Positions 32,201-42,000 of a DNA stretch of 64,000 nt are shown here, one piece after another. Source of the stretch: Meconema thalassinum (taxonomy: Eukaryota; Arthropoda; Insecta; Orthoptera; Tettigoniidae); contig OX336389.2 in the NCBI GenBank assembly GCA_946902985.2, forward strand, positions 1,078,227,788 through 1,078,291,787, read 5' to 3'. Both the position numbers and the translations under genes were made by a program. Every line of letters begins with the position of its first letter. Position 1 is the stretch's first letter. The notes beneath the pieces are model-generated. The model was not told where the DNA came from, searched no databases, and was given only the letters and a program-made list of their open reading frames with translations.

Positions 32201-33440
32201 TGACAAAAATCAAAAATCAATTCAAAATCAGGGCATCACCCCAAGTGCTAAGACCCCTCATACAAGTCCGTAGCCTTATGGGTTCTTAAAATATTAACAA
32301 AAGTGCACTAAGGCCCTTTGGACAAAAATCAAAAATACATTCAAAAACGGGGCGTCATACCAAGTCCAACAGCCCCTTATACAAGTCCATAGCCTTATTG
32401 GTTCGCAAGATATTAAAAAAGTGCACTTAGGCCCTTTTGACAAAAGTCAAAAATACATTCAAAAACGGGGCGTCATCCCAAGTCCAACAACCGCTTATAC
32501 AAGTCCATGGCCTTATTGGTTCGCAAGATAATAACAAAAGTGCAGTTAGGCCCTTTTGACAAATCTCAAAAATACATTCAAAAACGCGGCGTCACCCAAA
32601 GTGCTAGGACCCCTCATACAAGTCCGTAACCTTATTGGTTCTCGAAATATTATCAAAAGTGCACTTAGGCCCTTTTGACAAAAATCAAAAATACATTCAA
32701 AAACGGGGCGTCATCCCAAATCCAACGACCCCTCATAAAAGTCCGTAGCCTTCTTCGTTCTCGAAATATTAACAAAAGTGCACTTAGGCCCTTTTGCCAA
32801 AAATCAAAAATAAATTAAAAAACGGAGCGTCATCCCAGATCCAACGACCCCTCATACAAGTTCTCGAAATATTAACAAAAGTGCACTTAGGAAGGAAGGA
32901 AGCTTGTAGTTTAACGTGACCGTTAATCTTGAGATCATGAGCCACGGGACCTCCTTTTTTACGTGGAATCCGAACCACAGGACATGGCATTTCAATTCGA
33001 AAATCTCACCTGCAGTGACCGGGAATCGATCCCGGACAGCCTTGGTGAGATGCATACAGCTAGACCGCTGAGCCATCACGCCCCCCAACGTGCACTTAGG
33101 CCCTTTTGCCAAAAATCAAAAATAAATTCAAAAACGGGGCGTCATCCCAAATCCAACGACCCCTCATACAAGTCCGTAGCATTCTTCGTTCTCGAAATAT
33201 TAACAAATGTGCACTTAGGCCCTTTTGACAAAAATCAAAAATACGTTCAAAAACTGGGCGTCATCCCAAATCCATCGACCCCTCATACAAGTCCGTAGCC
33301 TTCTTCGTTCTCGAAATATTAACAAAAGTGCACTTAGGCACTTTTGACAAAAATCAAAAATAAATTCAAAAACGGGGCGGGGCGTTAACCCAAAACCAAT
33401 GACCCATCATACAAGTCTTTAGCCTTATGGGTTCTCGAGA
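32201..33440 (+). repeat. ~115-bp tandem array
   Basis: About ten units, each with GTGCACTTAGGCCCTTTTGAC, AAAAATCAAAAATACATTC, AAAACGGGGCGTCATCCC, AAGTCCAACGACCCCTCATA and GCCTTATTGGTTCTCGAAAT in order. Units are roughly 80-95% alike. A SINE interrupts the array at 32892-33089 and a foldback element at 33443; the array resumes for a few bases at 35498. No protein coding is suggested, because frames break between units. Confidence 0.85.
32892..33089 (-). mobile_element. tRNA-headed SINE in the 115-bp array
   Basis: The 11-bp sequence GTGCACTTAGG flanks it on both sides (32881-32891 and 33090-33100). On the minus strand the head reads GGCGTGATGGCTCAGCGGTC (A-box-like TGGCTCAGCGG) and about 40 bases later GGGATCGATTCCCGG (B-box-like). 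The ~110-bp body ends at a GGAAGGAAGG-complement tail. It resembles a tRNA in its promoter boxes but cannot fold as a functional tRNA over its full length. Confidence 0.75.
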
Positions 33441-33442
33441 TA

Positions 33443-35495
33443 TACTGCTCAAAAAAATTAAAGCACCACTTTTTTCAATGGCCACCAAATTTGGAAAGTT
33501 GACTGCACAAGGTCGAAATCTCAGTATGACGTTTGCCCCGACGCCTACCAAGCACATGCTTCAGCACAACTCCCCAACTTGTGTAGTTTCGGGATAGCGC
33601 CCCCAAAACCAGCCCATTTTTGAAAACCGTAAATTGAAGTTTGCGAAAAACGCTGTAGGACTTGTCGCAGGTTGCCAAAGCAGTCGAAAATGAATGAGTC
33701 TTGCTCTTAAGGTTCCATGAACACGTTGAAATCGTTACATTTGACGTTTGGGCATTTTCAACCCCCTTCATCATCCCCTAAACATGGACTACCATTGGGG
33801 GCGTCTGAGAAGGTACCGGATGTGTTTAACCACCTGAAAACCTGCACACCGTCCTCAGTTGCTGATTGCAGTAAGTTCTTAAGGCCTCCGGCAATGTTCA
33901 CCCCTCCTAACACCCTCAACTGGCAAGGGACCAAACCACCCCGTCTTGATTCACACCTAAGGAAGGTTTAAATCGAGATTTTTATCAGTGCTGCTAATGG
34001 GGGGGGGGGGGTCTTTCCCTAACGTTTCAAAAGAAGACCTGCACCTGTGTCGCCACCCCTTCCCCTGCAACCCCCGTTTGTATGATTTTTCGAATCAGGC
34101 CCATTTTAAGGGCTGAAATGAAGTCTTAATCGCTGAAAGGGCTGTAAAGGTCCTTAGAAGTAGTGGTGACACGAAATCAACCCCTTCCGATGTTTGATTG
34201 ACATTCCATCCCCCAAAGTTGACATTTTTGCACCCTCAACCCTCCCTGTCTGGACGCGTAACGCGTCATGGCAGAGTTTTCAGAGTTGGATCAAAATGAA
34301 GCTTATGGCCTGAAATGGAGCCCAAAACAGCAGGTTGGATGGAAATTCATCGATAGGGTGGGAAACGGGACCAAAAAGTTTTCAAAAAAGTTAACAGCCT
34401 CTAGTAAGTACACCAATGCATAGGCAACCCACATCACGTCATTTTTCTCCCATTGCCAAACTTTGTAACCTATTGTCGATCATAGGCAAACCACACGCAC
34501 GGACGTGATGTGGGTTGCCTATGCATGGGCGTACTTACCGTAGGCTGTACACTTTTTTGAAAAATTTTGGTCCCGTTTCCCAACCTACCGATGAATTTCT
34601 ATCCCGCCTGCTGTTTTGGGCTCCATTGCAGGCCATAAGCTTCATTTTCATCCAACTCTGAAAACTCTGCCATGACGCATTACGCGTCCAGACAGGGAAG
34701 GTTGGGGGTGCAAAAATTTCGAATTTGGGGGACGGAATGTCAATCATCGATCGGAAGAGTTGATTTTGTGTCGCCGCTACTTCTAAGGACCTTTACAGCC
34801 CTTTCAGCGATTAAGACGTCGTTTCAGCCCTTAAAGAGGGCCTGATTCGAAAAATCATACACACGGGGGTTGCAGGGGAAGGGGTGGTGACAAAGGCACA
34901 GTTCCTTTTTTGAAACGTTAGGGGAAGACCCCCCCCCCATTAGCAGCACTGATAAACATCTCGATTAAAACCTTCCTTAGGGGTGAATCGAGAAGGGGTG
35001 GTTTGGTCCCATGCCAGTTGAGGGTGTTAGGGGGTGTGGACATTGCCGGAGGCCTTAGGAACTTACTGCAATCAGCAACTGAGGACGGTGTACAGGTTTT
35101 CAGGTGGTTAAACACACCCGGTACCTTCTCAGACGCCCCCAATGGTAGTCCATGTTTAGGGGATGATGAAGGGGGTTGAAAATGCCCAAACGTCAAATGT
35201 AACGATTTCAACGTGTTTGTGGAACCTTTAAGAGCAAGACTCATTCATTTTCGACTGCTTTGGCAACCTGCGACAAGTCCTGCAGCGTTTTTCGCAAACT
35301 TCAATTTGCGGTTTTCGAAAATGGGCTGGTTTTCGGGGTGCTACCCCGAAACTACTCAAGTTGGGGAGTTGTGCTGAAGCATATGCTTGGTAGGCGTCAG
35401 GACAAACGTCATACTGAGATTTCGAGCTTGTAGGTCAACTTTTCAAAATTTGGTGGCCTTTGAAAAAAGTGGTGCTTTAATTTTTTTGAGCAGTA
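33443..35495. mobile_element. 2.05-kb foldback element with ~1-kb inverted arms and TA target duplication
   Basis: The arms run inward from TACTGCTCAAAAAAATTAAA at 33443 and from its complement ending at 35495. They pair over about 1 kb at roughly 95% identity and meet at a short asymmetric centre (about 34440-34510). TA is present on both sides (33441-33442, 35496-35497), and the interrupted 115-bp unit is restored when the insert is removed. Termini starting CTGCTCAAAAAAATTAAA with a TA duplication fit Tc1/mariner-type ends, so it is probably a non-autonomous element moved by such a transposase. Mirror-image reading frames in the two arms (33717-33971 plus, 34918-35244 minus) only reflect the palindrome. 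Confidence 0.88.
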
Positions 35496-35691
35496 TATTA
35501 ACAAAAGTGCATGACCTATTAGTTTTCGATCTTTTGATTAAATTTAAAAAAAATAACTCATCCATAAATCATTATTTGAAAAGTCCGCCCTCTTACAAAA
35601 TCCCCAAGTGCGTATGCGTAAAAGCAAAAAAACAAAAATGTTAATTCATTGTGGCGTCAACCCGTTTGCATGTTGTTCATGTGCAAAATGG

Positions 35692-36003
35692 TTTAATTTC
35701 ATATTAGCATTGACTTGCTTACACGTATCACACGGATAGCGACTTTTACTAAGAAAAAACCATTTCACCCCTAGTAGGGGTAGGTTTTATTTTAGGGTTG
35801 AAATGAGTGATCCATAGCAAAGCCCCTGTCAGCTCGAGTCCAACGACACCTCATTTGTCAACATCCGACCATGCGTTCGAGAGATATTAAGTATTTAAAT
35901 GTTTCACCTACGTTTGGCCGCAATGTTGGTTTATTGGGCACAGCCACGCCAAGTGCAATAGAAGTTCCTTTACCCCCCCCCCCTCCCCCCCTACTACTAA
36001 CAT
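35692..36003 (-). repeat. Right arm of the 25.2/36.0-kb inverted repeat
   Basis: Complement of 25232-25530, including ATCACACGGATAGCGACTTT, CCCCTAGTAGGGG and GCACAGCCACGCCAAGTGCA. The outer edge carries two long C runs, ACCCCCCCCCC and TCCCCCCC, followed by TACTACTAACAT. C-run length may be uncertain in the assembly. Confidence 0.8.
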
Positions 36004-36461
36004 AGGACCATATTATGAACTGAAACCAAATAGGTTAGATTAAGGTTTTTCTTTTTCGTGTCGTGAGTGATAATTTAAGATTATGCAATCTCGCATGTAT
36101 AGGTTAAAAACAATGTGTATTTTTGATCAAACAGAGTCAAACCAATGAACTTTTAAGAAGAGACTATGATTGTTCTCAATCAGAGAGGCAGGGAAGCAGG
36201 GAAGTGATTATTATTATTACTGTTATTGCCAACAGGCAATGTTTTGTGATTAAATATTTGGTGAATTGGTTTTTATCTTAATATGTGTTCTCACTTTCTG
36301 TTGTGTTGTGAAGTCTTTCCTTATCCTTTACGGGGAGCTTGGGTGCAATGTGCAGTAATTACGTAGCCCAACCCAGGACGCCCTGAGATAAATCTCGTGC
36401 TGACACTTTGCTCATGTTGCCTCGCATGTGGTCGCCTGTCCATCCCAGGTGGAGAGACGGG
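36004..36461. other. Unassigned repeat-like stretch left of the Polinton remnants
   Basis: It contains AT-rich sequence and, from about 36300 to 36461, a GC-richer block that replaces the expected C-terminal half of the Polinton protease. Its origin is not clear; it may be another inserted repeat. No gene was recognised. Confidence 0.4.
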
Positions 36462-36689
36462 CACAGTAATGTTTCCAAAACAGGTCACTACTTCCATGGG
36501 CGGGGGTAATTTTCAAAAACTGTCAAAGAACCGTACTGTGGACCCCTCTTTCACATAGGCTACATAATGGGTTCCTGGCCCTCGGTGATCATCCAAATTT
36601 AGAACTGCACATTCCTGTTTCCATGGTCATGGCGGTAATTGGTTCCGCTTAAACACATTTCGAACATGGGAAAGCTTTAGTTGTTTGAC
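36462..36689 (-). pseudogene. Polinton cysteine protease (adenain-like) fragment
   Basis: In one minus frame the order VFKRNQLPP, ECAVLNLDDHRGPGTHYVAY and VRFFDSF then KLPPPMEVVTCFG matches the N-terminal half of Polinton/adenovirus-type proteases, which mature virion proteins. GTHYVAY carries the catalytic histidine and FFDSF the region of the second acidic residue. Two in-frame TGA codons interrupt it (36627-36629 and 36513-36515). The C-terminal half with the catalytic cysteine is missing; unrelated sequence begins at about 36461. Its place next to the ATPase fits Polinton gene order. It was found by reading the frame through stops. Confidence 0.65.
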
Positions 36690-36798
36690 ATTGCTTTCCA
36701 CTTGTTCATGGGTCAGGGCTTATCATGCTACGGCTGTGGTTAATATTTTTTATTTCGAGATGGGAAAATCCCAAGTCCTTGTTGATAAAAGACTGCCT

Positions 36799-37082
36799 TT
36801 AAATTAGCGTTTCTACCCCCATAGCAATCGCTTCCATCGTTTCATTGTGTCGCTGACTTTGTTTTAATTGTTGCTTGCCCTGCTGGACAGCTTTAATGGT
36901 TTTACCACAGCACTGGCACCACCCAAAAATGAACCGAGGGCAGCCAGACCGGCGAATAAAGCAGGTAAAAATCCCGCTCGTTTGGGAACGGGAATTACTC
37001 GACCTTGTTTTGTAACCTGTCGCTGAAGTTTTGGAATAACACGTCTCTGTGCTGCTTGAAGGGCTTCCCTTACCATCAACAC
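36799..37082 (-). pseudogene. Polinton small hydrophobic minor virion protein (pVI/pX-like)
   Basis: Basic N-terminus (VREALQAAQRRVIPKLQRQ) followed by a glycine/alanine-rich hydrophobic segment, GFLPALFAGLAALGSFLGGA, that could insert in or disrupt a membrane. A frameshift near 36890 follows. In the next frame, QSQRHNETMEAIAMG gives the characteristic ending, with a stop at 36799-36801. Such short proteins with one amphipathic or hydrophobic stretch are found in Polintons and resemble adenoviral core or membrane-lytic proteins. That link is family knowledge plus inference. A short further frame upstream (37085-37190, minus) may belong to the same gene. Confidence 0.55.
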
Positions 37083-37338
37083 ATTATTTTTTCATTCGCA
37101 AGGGCTTGTCAACCAATGCCTTAACCCCATGCTTAGCAATGACAGGGTCATTGTTTTATATTTTTACCACGTATCTTTGTTTCACCATGATGATGATGAC
37201 GAACAACCTTTCACAAGAAAGTTCAAGTGACAACTAACGTGTCATTATTAATTCATGGCTCTATATTCCAGTTCCACATGAAGCGGGAAATCGTTTTTCG
37301 TGTTTCCTGCTTGCTTTTCATCCCATGTAAGCATGAGA

Positions 37339-37914
37339 TCAAATGACAGTTCGATGGTTAATCTCTATGTGTAAATGGTTCTCATCAGGCATGGCGTATT
37401 TGATATGAATCACACCATCATAGTGCAATCGATAGTGTCTTAAACCTGAAAGCACATACGTCAGGCGATCGTTGACTAGCATTAGGTTCCTATCATTCGC
37501 AGGTTTTTCATTCGTCAGGTACACTAAACATACGGATGGGACAAATGTATAAAGTCTTTTCATTTGATAGGTCACGTAACGTTTGGTGCAGACATCATCA
37601 TCTTCTTGTGGGTTTTCCACGTGAATAATGCGGTTATGATTAGCCGTATAGCCATTCACAGTAAGCTGAGGCACTTTGTCATATAACCCATACACCTTGT
37701 TATCCACATACGTTTTTGTAGTGACATCTGTAGACACTTGAGGATTTTTCACATGGGTTAATCACTTTCCCTTAATGTCATAATCTCCCTGTTTGCTGCG
37801 TGGCAACACGGACCTATCCACATAGTGTTTATTAGCAGGGTCTGTTTCTTGTTTAGGATCATGTATGGGGACAGACCTAGCTTTGGCCATCAACGCACGT
37901 CCAAAGACATCCAT
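37339..37914 (-). pseudogene. Polinton YVD-repeat protein (tail-fibre-like)
   Basis: From an ATG at 37914 the frame reads MDVFGRALMAK and contains three related repeats: DPKQETDPANKHYVDRSV, NPQVSTDVTTKTYVDNKV and NPQEDDDVCTKRYVTYQM. Repeats of the type NP-x-D-x-T-K-x-YV also occur in phage tail-fibre and trimeric attachment proteins, so a surface or assembly role is possible. An in-frame TGA separates the first repeat from the rest, and the remaining 137 residues are open to 37339. It lies between the pVI-like gene and the divergently read ATPase; the 92-bp gap to the ATPase start could hold both promoters. Confidence 0.6.
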
Positions 37915-38006
37915 CGTCAACCTATAGTACTAGCATACTGTTTCTATCACAAGGCTCGGTTCCATGTATATAGACGGCCTGCTAGCCTCTCTAACCCTTA
38001 GTTGAT

Positions 38007-38708
38007 ATGAAGATTATTAAGCAGCAAGCGTCATTCCCCGTGGGGGATATGGTTTCCCATCTCTATCCCACATCACATGAACAACGCCACGGGTCGCTAT
38101 TTCCGTCTTCCATTCGCTGCATCGTCGTGGGGTCTTCAGGATGTGGAAAAACCAATATTTTGCTTACGCTCATCACAGCACCAAATGGTCTGCGTTTTCA
38201 AAATATGTATTTTTTTTGTGCAAAATCTCTCTACCAACCCCTCTACATTTTCCAGGATCAAGTCATGTCTGAATTACAAAGTGAGAATATGGGTTATTTC
38301 ACACTTTCTCTGCAATAAAATGTTATTGCCCCGGATGCGGTGAGGCCTCATTCACTCATGATTTTCGATGATGTATCCACTGAACGACAAGCCATCATTC
38401 AAAGCTATTTCAGCATGGGTCGTCACAAACATATCGATTGCTTCTATCTTGGACAAACGTATTCTAAAATGTCCAAACAACTTATTCGTGACAATGCTAA
38501 TGTCATTGTTTTATTTCGCCAGGATGAGCGGATTAGTCGTCACATTTATAATGAACATGTCAATCCTGATATGGCATTTCAAATGTTTAATAAATTGTGT
38601 GCCAACTGCTGGAGCACTCGACGGCATGCCCGTTTGGTGATTGACAAACAAAGTGAACTCAACCAAGGACGTTATCTCTTAGGGTTTGATCATTTTATTA
38701 CTATTTAA
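38007..38708 (+). pseudogene. Polinton packaging ATPase (FtsK/HerA, A32-like), one internal stop
   Basis: P-loop ATPase that pumps DNA into capsids. Walker A is VVGSSGCGKT at about residues 42-51 and Walker B is SLMIFDDV near residue 118. The C-terminal part has GRHKHIDCFYLGQTYSKMSK and IVLFRQDE, typical of the family. One in-frame TAA (38316-38318) cuts the protein after residue 103. The sequence resumes in the same frame to 38708, total 233 codons, normal for Polinton ATPases. Aside from the stop the motifs are intact. Confidence 0.82.
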
Positions 38709-38749
38709 GGAACTGTCACATTCCCTCTCAAGTCATTTGTAAAGACACC

Positions 38750-40074
38750 ATGGCGTTAGCAGAGAGTCAATTCAAAAAGCATATTATTAGAGCCAAAAAT
38801 ACTATTCACCAAAAGTTTCGTCAATTGAAACGATCACGTGCAGATAATGCTTTGTAAATTCAACAACATTTAGCACCTCCTCTAAAAGCCATGTTTAAAC
38901 ACTCTTTCAAACCATGTGAAACGTTACCCACTGTTTCACATACTACACAGACTCAACACGAGGGTCCTGTGGAAGAGGAAGAGGAAGAATTGAGTAGTGT
39001 TAGCGATGTTGAGGATGAGGTTGATCAAGTGTTTACCCCTCCAAAAAAATCCTCAACCCTTGCAGAGTTTAAAAAAAGGAATCATTGGCCATGGTCGAAA
39101 CACCTGCCAAGCAAGCACCATTGTCACAACTCTTGGCCACGCCTGAACATAAAGATCAATTAGAACACATTTTAATAAAATATTATGGATCAACACTGGA
39201 ACTCTATCTCACCTATCTATTTATTGGAAAGACAAATACAACGTATGGTGTTCGCTATGAGGATGATTGTTTTAACATTGGTGATTCATCGATTAAATTT
39301 ACTCGTACTAGTGCCGTCATTAAAAACATAAACTATAAATTAACGCTAGGTCTGTTAGAGCTGTTATTTTCTCGTACCCCATCTTCCCATAATTATACGC
39401 AACAGGACCTTCAAAAAAAAAGTCAACCCCTGGCACTATCCAGCCCATGACGGGCTAAGGCCGACCAAGCGACCGCTGCCCAGCCATTCGGCCTGCAGAT
39501 ATTGGGGTGACGCGTGATCAGCGCGTCGGGTCCCCTCGGCCGTTAATCTTGGTTTTCGTGATCGGGGTGCTGTCTCACTGTTAGACAGCTACTCAATTGT
39601 CCTCACGAGGCTGAGTGCACCCCGTTCCAACCCTCACGTCAGTTTTAAAATCCCTGACGGAGCCGGGGATCGAACCCGGGGCCTCCGGGTGAGAGGCAGG
39701 CGCGCTACTCCTACACCACGGAGCCGGCTCAACAGGACCTTGGCAAATATAAATCCATTTTATTTGACACCCATGCCCACAAAAGTCAGTATGATCCCTC
39801 TGAACAAGTGAATGCAAATATATCTATAAAATATACATACATCATTGCAAAAATATTTCCAAGCAGTCAAAGTGCTCGTCGTAAAGTGTCCGCTTCGGGA
39901 GTGACATTTAAACCATTAAAACCCCTTGTGGATGTTACCCACTGGCATAATCCCAATAAGCTCGTCCAGCGGCTACAGCTGTTGCATGCTTCACGTCAAG
40001 TCGGCCATACCGGTCACGATTGGGAAATTCAAGAAATTGAACAAAAACTTCGAAATGCCAAAATTATTGTTTAA
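38750..40074 (+). pseudogene. Conserved Polinton protein, split by a stop, a frameshift and a SINE
   Basis: Starts ATG 38750 (MALAESQFKKHIIRAKNTIH), basic and helical. It has an in-frame TAA at 38855-38857, then an acidic stretch (EEEEEELSSVSDVEDEVDQV). A frameshift near 39080 leads to HILIKYYGSTLELYLTYLF and YGVRYEDDCFNIGDSSIKF. At 39411 a SINE is inserted; after it the frame continues GKYKSILFDTHAHKS and ends WHNPNKLVQRLQLLHASRQ, GHTGHDWEIQEIEQKL. The WHNPN...GHTGH ending is common in Polinton proteins directly upstream of integrase. Its function is not known to me. The stop overlaps the integrase start by about 20 bp. Confidence 0.7.
39412..39729 (-). mobile_element. tRNA-Glu-like SINE inserted in a Polinton gene
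   Basis: The 12-bp sequence CAACAGGACCTT occurs directly on both sides (39400-39411, 39730-39741), and removing one copy with the insert restores the host frame. On the minus strand the head reads GCCGGCTCCGTGGTGTAGGA, with CTC at the anticodon position, and GGGTTCGATCCCCGG as B box, close to a tRNA-Glu. A ~240-bp body follows and the far end is T-rich on the element strand (ACTTTTTTTTTG). It is not a functional tRNA gene. Confidence 0.88.
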
Positions 40075-40980
40075 GCCCTCAACGATCAAAGTGGGAATCG
40101 CTCACGAGTTGCATCGCCCTGCTAGGCGTCACAATCAGCGACTCAAGGTGATTTCACGGGGTGTGAATGAACTTTGGCAAGCCGATTTAGTGGAAATGAT
40201 TCCCTATGCCAGCGTTAACGATGGTGTACGCTATATGTTGACCGTCATTAATGTGTATTCCAAAATGGCTTTGTTGAACCTGTGCGTCGCAAGTCTGGCC
40301 CGCTAGTCACCAATGCCTTTAAACATATTATTCAACAATCCAAACGTCAACCCCAGTTGTTACAAACTCACCAGGGAAAATATTTTTTCAACAAGGATTT
40401 CTCCATTTTTCCTAAATCTTTTGATATTCAGCATTACACCACGTACAGCAATCTCAAAGCCAGTGTGGTAGAGCGGTTTAATCGAACGCTAAAAGTTCAT
40501 GTGTGCTCTTATCGCTCGATGGAGTTGTTACCTGAGCTAGTGTCACATTACAATGATACCAAACACAGAACGATTGGGACCAAGCCACGACTTGTGACCA
40601 AACATATTCCGCGACTGGATAAACTGTTTAAAGCCGTAAAAACAGTGGACCCTAAATGGCATCGCCTTAAAATCGGGGACCATGCTCGTGTAAGCAAATT
40701 TTAGTCAGCCTTCGATAAGTGCTACACACCGAATTGGAGGACCGAACAATTTCGAATTCATCAAGTTAACCAGGACAGCCCAGTCACCTATTTACTCGAG
40801 GACCTCAACCATCAACCCATAAAAGGCAGGTTTTATCTCCAAGAACTTCACAAGACAGCGATTCCCAAAAATTACCTTGTGGAAAAAGTGCTGAAACAAA
40901 AAGGAAATAATTTACCTGTGAAATAGCAAGGATTTAACTCAGCCTTCAATTCTTGGATTAATAAATTAAATGTTGTGTGA
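40055..40980 (+). pseudogene. Polinton retroviral-type integrase with chromodomain
   Basis: rve-fold integrase that would insert the element. It starts MPKLLFKPSTIKVG; ELHRPARRHNQRLKV and LWQADLVEM carry the first catalytic Asp. A frameshift near 40265 leads to FVEPVRRKSGPLVTNAFKHI. The second catalytic Asp is replaced by His in LLQTHQGKYFFN (codon CAC 40369-40371). The Glu is present in ASVVERFNRTLK. A TAG at about 40702-40704 precedes the SH3/GPY-like part (WRTEQFRIHQVNQDSPVTYL). A second TAG at 40924-40926 falls at the conserved tryptophan of a chromodomain (NYLVEKVLKQKGN, then NSAFNSWINKLNVV). The true end is TGA 40978-40980. Confidence 0.8.
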
Positions 40981-41584
40981 ACCTGTGCGCCTTTTATTTA
41001 TTTATTCAATCATGTTGTACTCCAACTATAGCTCAGTCAACTATAGCTCAGCTCTACTTGTGATATCAACAACATGTTTTTCTCTTTCCAACTGTGTTCT
41101 CTCTTACTCCATCCCTCTTCTCCCGTCCCTCCCCCACCACTGCCTGATAACAAACTACTCGTCGGGCTATTGGCCGTCAAGGGTTCCCCAATCCTCCCGT
41201 CCCCTCCTCCGTCCCTCCCCACCCCTCTAAACCTCTCACCACAGCTATTGACACCGCTCTTGCCAGGGCGGTCACGTGATTCAGTGTTCTCTTTTTGGGT
41301 TCCCCTCTCCCCTGTCCGCTCCTCCCTGCTGCTCTCTGCTGCTTACTCTCGTTATCGCTCTCACATGGTTGCCTGCTCGTTCAACCTAGATCTGCCCTCT
41401 TATTGCAAGCTAGATGTTTTGTCAGGTCCGCATACATTCCTCAAGCGTGATAACATTTGCATTCTGCTAGCCAAGCCAGGCAGCCTCAAGCAGATTTAGT
41501 TGCAGGCCTGGCTTCCAGCGAGACACAACCAAGTTCCACTGTTAACTATAAAGCCCGCTTCGTCTGCATCATAGAATTATTATT
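40981..41584. other. Pyrimidine-rich spacer after Polinton integrase
   Basis: Dominated by C/T-rich tracts between 41070 and 41340 (CCCTCCCCCACC and similar). The long proline-rich frames here on either strand follow from base composition. No gene was recognised. Confidence 0.55.
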
Positions 41585-42000
41585 TGTAATGTTACTCATC
41601 ACCGTTTACTAGCACGTTAAAGATCCTCTTTAGGGGTAAACAATCTTAGCACGCTTCGCATTTTGGGATATTCGCCTCCATCCGTCCGTCATAGGAAATA
41701 TCTGAAGAACGAACCATCGCCTCGCCGTCCCTTCGAACTAGCGTTTGTTCTATTGGGATACCCCCACCGTGGCTGGCGACAGGCTCGTTGAAACACACGC
41801 CGAGCGGTACCGTCTCTCTCAACGACCACTCTTCATAAAAAAAAAACCGGTAAAATAATCCACATGTATGGCGTTAGGCCCGTTGTCAATTGTTTCAAAA
41901 AATATATACCACATTCAAAAGAGGGCACCACCTCGAGTCCTGTGAGCCCTCGTACAAGACCCTAGCCTTATTGGTTTGCGAGATATAACAAAAAGTCTAA
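41585..42000 (+). repeat. Conserved module and array units (copy 2), right of Polinton integrase
   Basis: Ordered matches to 31890-32200, then array units ATGGCGTTAGGCCCGTTGTC and CTCGAGTCCTGTGAGCCCTC leading to GCCTTATTGGTTTGCGAGAT. The units are more diverged here than at 32200. The sequence trails off through weaker units to about 42160. Its place beside the integrase suggests that it is the Polinton subterminal region. Confidence 0.6.

Larger units (their letters stand above)
25232..36003. mobile_element. Candidate 10.8-kb unit bounded by ~300-bp inverted repeats (possible hollow Polinton)
   Basis: The sequences at 25232-25530 and 35692-36003 are inverted copies of each other. Between them lie a GGCTTATG-type minisatellite, possible exons (30817-31328), a conserved module (31890-32200), a 115-bp tandem array, a SINE and a foldback element. 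The module and array also occur to the right of the Polinton integrase at 41585-42000, which suggests that the inverted repeats are Polinton termini. No Polinton gene is found inside, and I could not identify a target duplication. One mobile unit is therefore a hypothesis. Confidence 0.4.

Noticed and set aside
32201..33440. CRISPR array
   Set aside because: Units are ~115 bp, contiguous and without unique spacers, in a eukaryotic repeat context.
33475..35244. Mirror-image reading frames of 84-108 residues
   Set aside because: They are the two strands of the foldback arms; conservation reflects the palindrome, not coding selection.
39640..39729. tRNA-Glu gene on the minus strand
   Set aside because: The head has Pol III boxes and an anticodon-like CTC, but it is followed by a SINE body and flanked by a target duplication.
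41037..41499. Proline- and glycine-rich frames on both strands
   Set aside because: Produced by C/T-rich low-complexity sequence; no domain or splice context.
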